Assembly (NCBI GenBank): GCA_027296925.1
Contig: JAPUIP010000275.1
Coordinates: 1-8,365, forward strand
Origin: Candidatus Poribacteria bacterium
Lineage (GTDB): Bacteria > Poribacteria > WGA-4E > PCPOR2b
DNA length: 8,365 bases
Reading direction: 5' to 3'
The notes below the pieces were generated by a model. The model saw only the letters and a program-made list of their open reading frames with translations. It was not told the DNA's origin and ran no database searches. This document shows, one piece after another, positions 1 to 5,776 of this stretch (positions are counted from its first letter, which is position 1; each line of letters starts with the position of its first letter). A program made the position numbers and the translations under genes.

Positions 1-32
1 CGGACCCTCACCATTGGGTCAACATCTTGATC

Positions 33-938
33 ATGACAATACTCAGCAGCCGACCCTATTCGGATTCAGCAGATCTGCAGGCGATGGTCGGTCTGCTAAC
101 CGAAATCCGGCCGCCCGAAGGGCTCGCGGAATTTCCGTCCATCGTGGACCTGCGCGAATTTATGGGGACATCTAGTGTTCAGGCGAACACACGCTTGTGG
201 AAAGACGCTTCCAGCAAACTCATCGGTTTTGCGATTCTGGATGGCACCCATTTGATGTTTGAATTCGTACCGCGTCAAGACGACGTGGCCTCGCAGATCG
301 TGGGTTGGGGAGAAACACGCGTGAAACGTGCCGGCCAAGACCGGCTCATCTCCGGGTGTGCTGACTCCGACACCGAGCGAATTGCCCTGCTAGAACGGCA
401 CGGCTTTGTGGGGACGGGGGCTCGTTCCCTGTCGATGGTCCGTCCGCTCACGGAGCCAATACCTGCGCCTCAGTTGTCCGCGGGATTCGTCATACGCGCC
501 CTTGAAGGCGAGCACGAAGTGGAGAAGCTCGTTGCGCTTCACCGTGCTGCATTCTGTACCGAGAATATGACGGTCGAGTCTCGCCTTGCGATGATGGGGC
601 CGCCAGATTATGAACCGGCGCTAGATCTCATTGCCGTTGCCCCGGATGGCACATTCGCTGCCTACTGCCTCTGTCACGTCAGTCTGGAGGAAAACCGCCT
701 GACTGGACAGAATGTGGGTTATACTGATCCAGTCGCGACGCACCCGGCGTTTCAACGATTGGGATTGGCAAAGGCGTTGTTGCTGAAGGGGCTTTCTCTG
801 CTTCGTCAACGCAGCATGAAAATCGCGTGCCTGGGGACAGGCGGTCAAAACATCGCCATGCAACGCGCCGCGGCATCGGTCGGATTTCGTGTCGCATCGG
901 CGCACATCCGGTTTGCCAAGCAGTTGCTGGGATTCTGA
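33..938 (+). CDS. Tandem GNAT-family N-acetyltransferase
   Basis: Predicted acyl-CoA-dependent N-acetyltransferase of 301 residues; the acceptor cannot be told from sequence. The C-terminal half (about residues 152-295) is a recognisable GNAT domain. It has the beta4 segment ending in VATHP, followed by the acetyl-CoA-binding motif A with Q241-R242-L243-G244-L245-A246, and then a late helix and strand of the NIAMQRAAASVGF type. The N-terminal half (about 5-140) has the opening RPY and a late ALLERHGF segment like GNAT motif B, but no clear pyrophosphate loop. It is probably a degenerate GNAT repeat with a structural or acceptor-binding role. I chose the ATG at 33 because the next residues match the usual start of such proteins (short strand, then RPY). 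A TTG at 27 is in frame, and the frame stays open to the window edge with no clear Shine-Dalgarno sequence, so an upstream start is not excluded. It may be first in the plus-strand group, 52 bases ahead of the small ORF. Confidence 0.85.
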   Translation: MTILSSRPYSDSADLQAMVGLLTEIRPPEGLAEFPSIVDLREFMGTSSVQANTRLWKDASSKLIGFAILDGTHLMFEFVPRQDDVASQIVGWGETRVKRAGQDRLISGCADSDTERIALLERHGFVGTGARSLSMVRPLTEPIPAPQLSAGFVIRALEGEHEVEKLVALHRAAFCTENMTVESRLAMMGPPDYEPALDLIAVAPDGTFAAYCLCHVSLEENRLTGQNVGYTDPVATHPAFQRLGLAKALLLKGLSLLRQRSMKIACLGTGGQNIAMQRAAASVGFRVASAHIRFAKQLLGF

Positions 939-990
939 ACAAGATTGTTCCGATCGAATCAATCGTTGCCTATGAGCAAGGAAGAATACG

Positions 991-1128
991 ATGATTAAAC
1001 GTCTGTCTTTCATTTCCGATCTGCAGATGTTCTTGAAGGTGATTCGGGCTCACATCGCCAGCAGGGGGAATGTCAAGGCGAGGGGAAAACCGGAGCCCGA
1101 AATAGAGAACAGTCGAAAGGTATGCTAA
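991..1128 (+). CDS. Small basic 45-residue hypothetical protein
   Basis: I do not recognise this ORF. It starts at an ATG with a good Shine-Dalgarno sequence (AAGGA, 8 bases upstream), and its TAA is directly followed by the ATG of the GH42-like gene, with no bases between. That arrangement suggests translational coupling. The peptide has an N-terminal stretch (about residues 3-23) that could form an amphipathic helix, followed by a lysine/arginine-rich polar tail ending in Cys. It has about eleven Lys/Arg against about four acidic residues. There is no signal peptide and no convincing membrane span. It could be a real small protein, or a leader ORF that sets translation of the downstream glycosidase. 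It could also be chance, because 45 codons is short; the ribosome-binding site and the exact junction are the main support. Confidence 0.45.
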   Translation: MIKRLSFISDLQMFLKVIRAHIASRGNVKARGKPEPEIENSRKVC

Positions 1129-3234
1129 ATGTCTAGCGAAAAGCGTTTTGGATGTCCTGAATCGCCATTTCCGGTTGGCGTGGAGTACTACCGCGCCCCC
1201 ACGCCCAAACCCGAGTGCTGGGACGAGGACTTCGCCCGGCTACGGGCCGCCGGCTTTGAAGTTATACGCAGTTTTTCCTACTGGAATTGGATGGAGCCAC
1301 AGCCGGGCCTGTACGAACTGGAGGATTTCGACCGGTTGTTCGAGCTCGCCGAGAAGCATGGATTGCTCGTCTGGCTCGACATCGTCCTGGGAACGCATGG
1401 CGCCTGCCCGGAGTGGCTGACCCGCGAGTACCCGGACATGCGGGTCGTGAACTACCGCGGACAACGGGTTGAGTCCCACGCCGGCCCAGCCTACCCGCAG
1501 GGCGGGATGATCCATTGCTACGACCATCCCGCCTGGCGTGAGTACGGCGGCGCGTTGCTCCGTCATGTGGTGGACCGCTACAAGGATCGGCCGAACCTGT
1601 TAATCTGGGGGCTCTGGGACGGCATCAACCTGGCATCTGCGTGGAGTCCGATATGTGAGGGCTATCCATGTTACTGCGAACACACGATCGCCGGCTACAA
1701 AGCGTGGTTGCGAGAGCGATTCACGTTGGATGCGCTCAATGCGCGCCTATCTCGGCGCTACCGTCGCTGGGAAGATGTGCATCCCCCACGCTCGAATCAG
1801 AATGTGGTTGAGATGCTCCTTTACCGCCAATTCCATTACGAGAATCTGGCCGACCATCTAAAATGGATGGTGCGCGAAGTCAAGGAGATTGATCCGGACC
1901 ACGAAGCCCGCGCGCACGGTGCGTGGTTCCCACGTCCGTGGGATGAGCGGTGCGCGCCGCACGTGGATAGCTGGGGCATGTCGATGTCGTCGAACAACTT
2001 GCTCACGTCCAACCATCCCTACAGAATTGCGGACCGATCCTTCGCCTTTGATTGGTCGCGCCAGGTTGGACGGGACGGGCGCTGGTGGCACGAAGAGATC
2101 TATGCCGGCATGTCGCCGGGTGGCGTGACGTGGAAGAAGCAGTCCGACCCGCGTGAACTCACGACGCTTCTCTGGATGTCCTTAGCCGGCGGCGCGGCGG
2201 GCGCCATGTTCTGGCAGTACCGTCCGGAGTATCTCAGCTTCGAGTCGCCCGGCTATAATCTGGTGGCGTTGGACGGTGAGCCGACTCCCCGCTTCGAGGC
2301 TGTCGCCCGCGCAATCAGGCAAATTAAGTCTCTGGCGGCGCACTTACCTCTGGAGTGCCCGCGCCCCGAAGTCGGGATTGTCTACCACCCCGAATCGCAG
2401 GAGCTCTTCAGCTACAACGGTGAATCCGACCGCTTCTTAGCCGACCTGCGCGGCGTGTACCGAACGCTTTGGACGCACGGCATTCCGGCTGACATCATCA
2501 CTCCGCGGATGGACTGGTCGGGGTACCAACTGCTGTTCCTCCCGAACGTCGCGTTGATGGACGCTGACACCCAGAAACGCATTGAGCGGACGCTCGACGA
2601 AAGTCCGGAGACGCGCTTCGTGGCGGAGGGGAACTTCGGTATGTACTCGGCTGATGGGCAGTCCAGCTACCGCCCCCCGGAGGGATTCGCTGACAGATTT
2701 GGCGTGCGTGTCGCGGACTTCTCCAGTGTGACGACCGACGATATCGCCGCTGGGCAAAATGGGGTCGAGACACCTTATGGGGCAGTCACGATCACCTCGT
2801 CGTGTGGGTATGCGCTCCTACAACCGCGCGATGATACACGGGCGATCGCGTCTCTCGACGGCAACACGGTAGCCGTCCAGACTGCGGATGGACGCTTTAC
2901 CTGGTTTGGCTTCACACTGTCTGCCGGGTTCGGTGACGTGGGGCAACCGGATCTGGTGCTTGGGCTCACAGCGGAAGTCGGGATACAGCCGCCGGTGGCG
3001 GTGGAAGGCGACCGCGTCGTGCCGGTGGCTCGGCGCTCCCATCGTGGTGGCTGGCTTCTATTTGCCTTCAACCTTGAGCGGCGGGAGGCGCGCGTCACGT
3101 TACGACCGCGGTGGCGGACCGTCCGTGCTCATGACCTGCTAAACCATTGTGATGTACCGATTCAAAACGATGCACTCCAGCTTGTCATCCCGCCCTGCGA
3201 AGTCGCGGTCATCCATTGCATAGAAGACTCATAG
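1129..3234 (+). CDS. GH42 beta-galactosidase-like protein lacking the usual acid/base Glu
   Basis: 701 residues, close to the normal GH42 length. Residues about 12-395 form the TIM-barrel domain: an opening FPVGVEYYRAP strand, FEVIRSFSYWNWMEPQPG, and a CYC motif (C181, C183) resembling the metal-binding cysteine cluster, though the usual third Cys is Thr186. The WLRERF...LDALN stretch at about 193-204 is also typical. Residues about 412-600 match the flavodoxin-like trimerisation domain (GIVYHPESQELFSYNG, then LLFLPNVALM), and residues about 640-700 match the small beta C-terminal domain. GH42 enzymes hydrolyse beta-galactosides by a retaining mechanism with two glutamates. The nucleophile candidate is present (E322 or E323 in WWHEEIYAG). 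At the acid/base site the family WxxxNE or WNE pattern reads W163-D164-G165, so the glutamate is absent. No signal peptide is seen, so it is probably cytoplasmic. The ATG has AAAGG 8 bases upstream and abuts the stop of the small ORF. Fold assignment is strong; activity and substrate are uncertain. Confidence 0.9.
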   Translation: MSSEKRFGCPESPFPVGVEYYRAPTPKPECWDEDFARLRAAGFEVIRSFSYWNWMEPQPGLYELEDFDRLFELAEKHGLLVWLDIVLGTHGACPEWLTREYPDMRVVNYRGQRVESHAGPAYPQGGMIHCYDHPAWREYGGALLRHVVDRYKDRPNLLIWGLWDGINLASAWSPICEGYPCYCEHTIAGYKAWLRERFTLDALNARLSRRYRRWEDVHPPRSNQNVVEMLLYRQFHYENLADHLKWMVREVKEIDPDHEARAHGAWFPRPWDERCAPHVDSWGMSMSSNNLLTSNHPYRIADRSFAFDWSRQVGRDGRWWHEEIYAGMSPGGVTWKKQSDPRELTTLLWMSLAGGAAGAMFWQYRPEYLSFESPGYNLVALDGEPTPRFEAVARAIRQIKSLAAHLPLECPRPEVGIVYHPESQELFSYNGESDRFLADLRGVYRTLWTHGIPADIITPRMDWSGYQLLFLPNVALMDADTQKRIERTLDESPETRFVAEGNFGMYSADGQSSYRPPEGFADRFGVRVADFSSVTTDDIAAGQNGVETPYGAVTITSSCGYALLQPRDDTRAIASLDGNTVAVQTADGRFTWFGFTLSAGFGDVGQPDLVLGLTAEVGIQPPVAVEGDRVVPVARRSHRGGWLLFAFNLERREARVTLRPRWRTVRAHDLLNHCDVPIQNDALQLVIPPCEVAVIHCIEDS

Positions 3235-3260
3235 CAACCAGATTCGAAAGGGAATTCCAC

Positions 3261-3590
3261 ATGAACGAAGTGAGACCTTTGGTCGAGTTGGTGGAGGACA
3301 CGCCGGTGAAACTCTACCCCGATCTCTACCCTCGACGCCAGCCGCCGGCGGCATCCCTCTACCCCGCACCGACGCTGTATGAACTGGGCTGCGACGGCAT
3401 TACTTTGTGGGATACCTATTCCCGTGTTTACCGCATCAGCGAGTGGGCGATGATGAAACGTCTGGGGCATCGGGAGCAGTTGAAGGCGTGGCGAGAAAGT
3501 GGGCGCGGCAATGACTACTTTCGCGTGTTGGACTGCAACTGGATCGGCGATCGGAGTGGCGATCCGCGTTACTTTCAAACGAACGGATAG
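3261..3590 (+). CDS. Short ORF resembling the C-terminal tail of a glycosidase-like TIM-barrel protein
   Basis: 109 residues from the ATG at 3261, which has an AAGGGA-like ribosome-binding site about 9 bases upstream. An in-frame ATG at 3216 would overlap the end of the GH42 gene and add an unconvincing leader. The peptide contains LYPDLYPRRQPP, then a long stretch through YELGCDGITLWDTYSR and EWAMMKRLGHREQLKAW, ending in GDPRYFQTNG. The GxDGIxxWDT pattern and the EW...LGH helix look like the last beta/alpha unit and tail of a family-10-like or related glycosidase barrel. The rest of a barrel is missing, and the 26 bases upstream hold no room for it. It is therefore either a 3' remnant left after deletion of a larger gene, or a shortened stand-alone domain. 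It lies 26 bases after the GH42 stop and could be co-transcribed with it. It is unlikely to be catalytic alone. Family assignment is from pattern recall and is moderate at best. Confidence 0.6.
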   Translation: MNEVRPLVELVEDTPVKLYPDLYPRRQPPAASLYPAPTLYELGCDGITLWDTYSRVYRISEWAMMKRLGHREQLKAWRESGRGNDYFRVLDCNWIGDRSGDPRYFQTNG

Positions 3591-3625
3591 ATCTGGTAGG
3601 GCAGGCTGAACGCGAAAACACGAAA
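3591..3625. other. Convergent junction of the two gene groups
   Basis: The plus-strand group stops at 3590 and the minus-strand Ldh gene stops at 3626, leaving 35 bases between. I see no stable hairpin with a T-run on either strand, so no intrinsic terminator can be assigned. The arrangement means read-through in either direction would make antisense RNA over the neighbour. Confidence 0.6.
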
Positions 3626-4693
3626 TCAGAGAAATGGAGCGGTGTCGATACCGACGGCCTTGGCGACCTGGCGTAGATCGGCGAGGGTGACCGCGTTGAG
3701 CGGGATGCCGTCTCGGCGGTAATCCTCCTGACAGATCTGTTCCTTCTCACCCGGCACGTAGATACGATCAAAGCCGGTCGCTAATCGACATTCGTGGATC
3801 TGCCGGATTGCGCGGTCAACGCGGGACTTGAACCGGTCCACATCCTCAAACGCACCGACCCGTATAGCAGCGACAAAGTGCCCGTCTTGTCCCGGCTTCG
3901 GACCATCTTCCATATTTCCGAGTTCGGTTCCGTAGCTCGCGCCGGAAAGCATCGACGACAAGATGCCCATGATCATCGCCAGCCCGGTGCCTTTGAAACC
4001 GCCGATCGGCGCCAGCAGACCGTCAATTGCAATCGCTGGGTCGGTGGTCGGTTGTCCATTTTTGTCCAGTGCCCAGCCTTCCGGCAACGTTAAGCCCTTC
4101 TGCTGATGCACACGAATCTTGCCGTGCGAAGAACCGCTGAACGCGGCGTCGTAAACAATCGGAAATTCGTCACCCGCCGGAATCGCGATGGCCAGCGGAT
4201 TGATGCCGAGCAGGCGTTCTGCCCCGCCCCACGGTGCCATCGTCGGTAGCGCGTTGGTCGTCGCCAGGCCGATCATGTCATGTGCAAGCGCTTGAACCGC
4301 GAAGTACGCCATCGCACCACAGTGGTTGCTGCCCCGGATGCCAACTGCCGCAATACCGGCCGTCCTGGCACGGTCGATAGCCTGCTCCATCGCAAAGTTC
4401 GCCCCAATCTGCCCCATGCTGTTGCCGCCGTCTACCACCATGCAGGCGCCACTATCCCGAATAATCTCCGGACGCCCCTGCGGGTTAACGCCGTCGCGGG
4501 TGAGTTTCTTGACATATTCAGGCACCCGCAACACGCCGTGCGAATGTACCGCTCTAATGTCAGCGAAAACCAACGAATCGGCAAGTAGACTGGCGTCTCG
4601 TTTGTCCATGTCGCAACGTTCAAATATCTTCGTGACCAATGCCAAAAGTTCATCCGGATCGATCCGCTGTTCTGTCTTTGGCTGTGTTTCCAT
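3626..4693 (-). CDS. Ldh-family (malate/L-lactate/ureidoglycolate) NAD(P)-dependent oxidoreductase
   Basis: A 355-residue member of the Ldh_2 family, which oxidises 2-hydroxy acids or reduces 2-keto acids with NAD(P). Known members include archaeal malate dehydrogenase, ureidoglycolate dehydrogenase and 2,3-diketogulonate reductase. Family landmarks in order are the S51-H52-G53 motif followed by R56 and PEY, the G121-S122-N123-H124-C125-G126 segment, and NPLAIAIPAG. After these come D182 in the YDAAFS segment, HGKI, and the glycine-rich GGFKGTGLAMIMGILSSMLSG segment. No Rossmann GxGxxG is expected, since the family has its own NAD fold. The usual position after SNH is Phe or another residue; here it is Cys125. 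Start: an ATG at 4693 preceded by a purine-rich GAGAGATAGAAAAGA stretch. A TTG at 4720 would add nine residues and is less likely. It lies 49 bases after the MBL gene and was probably transcribed with it. Substrate cannot be decided. Confidence 0.9.
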   Translation of the reverse strand: METQPKTEQRIDPDELLALVTKIFERCDMDKRDASLLADSLVFADIRAVHSHGVLRVPEYVKKLTRDGVNPQGRPEIIRDSGACMVVDGGNSMGQIGANFAMEQAIDRARTAGIAAVGIRGSNHCGAMAYFAVQALAHDMIGLATTNALPTMAPWGGAERLLGINPLAIAIPAGDEFPIVYDAAFSGSSHGKIRVHQQKGLTLPEGWALDKNGQPTTDPAIAIDGLLAPIGGFKGTGLAMIMGILSSMLSGASYGTELGNMEDGPKPGQDGHFVAAIRVGAFEDVDRFKSRVDRAIRQIHECRLATGFDRIYVPGEKEQICQEDYRRDGIPLNAVTLADLRQVAKAVGIDTAPFL

Positions 4694-4742
4694 ATTCTTT
4701 TCTATCTCTCTGAGAATCAAGTGTCGTCGGATTAAGGTGCCT

Positions 4743-5588
4743 CTACCGGCTCGCGTCCTTCCGATCTAATTCTTCCTCGATAATCTTCTCCACGGCGTTT
4801 CGGTGTCGTCTGGGCATGCCGTGCTTGTCTATCGGCAGCCGAGCACCAATGAACTCCTGATAGTCTATCACGTCCGCAACAGCTTCCGAATCGACCCCTG
4901 GGCGAAGCGCATCCCCGACGAAAGCCCGCACGCTGGAAAGGTAACTGATTAACCACTCAAGCCACGTGCGCACGCGATTCGCGCCGCGCAACACCGGTCC
5001 GTGGCCGGGAACCAGAATTTCGATGTCCATTTCGGTTAGTTTACGCAGCGAAGCTTCCATTTCGCGGCTGTCGCCGTCTCCGAAGGCCGACACGATTCCG
5101 GTGGAGACGGTATCCCCGGCAAAGAGCGCGCGATGCTCCTCAAGGTAGATACAAACACCATCCTTGCTGTGCCCCGGCGTCGGAAAGAACTGCAAGTGTT
5201 TACCACCCAAATCGATGCGCAGTTCGTCCGTGAAAGTGACGGTCGGCCAAATCGTTCGAGCTTCTACCTGCGCAATCGATTCCCCTGACCGTTCTGCCCA
5301 GCCCGGCAGTTGTTTGCGGATAACCTCCGGCGTCGCCGCATGCGCGAATATCTCCGCATCGGCAAAGGCGGCGCCGCCCAGGATGTGATCACCATGACCG
5401 TGGGTAAGCGCCAAGCGATCCGGCTGCCAGCCTTTAGATCGAATGAAATCCGTCATCGCCTGCCCTTCGTCCGGGTAATTGCATGTATCGATGGCAAGCG
5501 CCCCTCTGGTTCCAATGATGATACCGTTCTTTCCCTCGACAAATCGATGGGCGACGCTGTAAACATCAGGGGCGATTTCGGTAAACAT
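4743..5588 (-). CDS. MBL-fold metallo-hydrolase
   Basis: A 281-residue metallo-beta-lactamase-fold hydrolase with a full dinuclear metal site. It has the HxHxDH motif H63-G-H65-G-D67-H68, H140 in PTPGHSKDG, the bridging D159 in FAGDTV, and H196 in VPGHGP. It begins directly with the fold (MFTEIAPDVYSVAHRF) and has no signal peptide, so it is probably cytoplasmic. Such proteins cleave esters, thioesters, lactones or phosphoesters; this architecture resembles glyoxalase II-like and broad MBL hydrolases and does not by itself suggest antibiotic resistance. The last 80 residues, after the core, are helical and charged (ending EKIIEEELDRKDASR), and may cap the site or support dimers. The ATG at 5588 has a strong GAGGTG ribosome-binding site 7 bases upstream. 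It follows the 188-base gap with the inverted repeat and precedes the Ldh gene by 49 bases. Confidence 0.9.
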   Translation of the reverse strand: MFTEIAPDVYSVAHRFVEGKNGIIIGTRGALAIDTCNYPDEGQAMTDFIRSKGWQPDRLALTHGHGDHILGGAAFADAEIFAHAATPEVIRKQLPGWAERSGESIAQVEARTIWPTVTFTDELRIDLGGKHLQFFPTPGHSKDGVCIYLEEHRALFAGDTVSTGIVSAFGDGDSREMEASLRKLTEMDIEILVPGHGPVLRGANRVRTWLEWLISYLSSVRAFVGDALRPGVDSEAVADVIDYQEFIGARLPIDKHGMPRRHRNAVEKIIEEELDRKDASR

Positions 5589-5628
5589 GATCTTTCACCT
5601 CAATGTAACTAATTTTCAGTATTAAAGT

Positions 5629-5702
5629 TGTCATTCTGAGCTGCGCGAAGAATCTCACGCCTGTTAGCAAGCAGAGACCCTTCGCGAAGCCTCAGGGTGA
5701 CA
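5629..5702. repeat. Imperfect inverted repeat (REP/MITE-like), 28- and 29-base arms with a 17-base loop
   Basis: The left arm (5629-5656) starts TGTCATTCTGAG and ends GAATCTC. The right arm (5674-5702) starts GAGACCCTTCGCG and ends CAGGGTGACA. Reverse-complementing the left arm gives a near match to the right arm: most differences are transitions that keep G-U wobble pairs on one strand, plus one extra C. The loop is 5657-5673. From recall, palindromes with TGTCATTCTGAG...GAAGAATCTC arms and a matching GGGTGACA end are dispersed in many copies across environmental bacterial genomes, but copy number here cannot be checked. It lies between two same-strand genes, where the transcript would form a strong hairpin downstream of the double hydrolase. 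No U-run directly follows either arm, so an ordinary intrinsic terminator is unlikely; transcript processing or partial attenuation is possible. Confidence 0.75.
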
Positions 5703-5776
5703 GGACGAAGCGATAGTTTGTTTTTGAAGATTAATTATATCGCGGATTGTGGGATTTCCTCGGGCTATCCATTGAT

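Noticed and set aside
972..998. Eight-codon ATG ORF overlapping the start of the small plus-strand ORF
   Set aside because: Too short to support, and it overlaps the better start at 991 with its own ribosome-binding site.
621..1013. 130-codon minus-strand ORF opposite the GNAT end
   Set aside because: Antisense shadow; the GNAT gene explains this region better, and no ribosome-binding site was seen.
4326..4769. 147-codon plus-strand ORF across the Ldh gene and its start region
   Set aside because: Its reading frame is antisense to the Ldh gene and shows low-complexity Ser/Arg/Pro composition with no family match.
5589..5628. Possible promoter before the MBL gene on the minus strand
   Set aside because: AT-rich sequence with weak -10-like pieces, but no well-spaced -35/-10 pair could be found.
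5709..5743. GCGATA...TATCGC 6-base inverted repeat after the large palindrome
   Set aside because: The arms are short and the loop is over 20 bases; it is likely chance and lacks a T-run.
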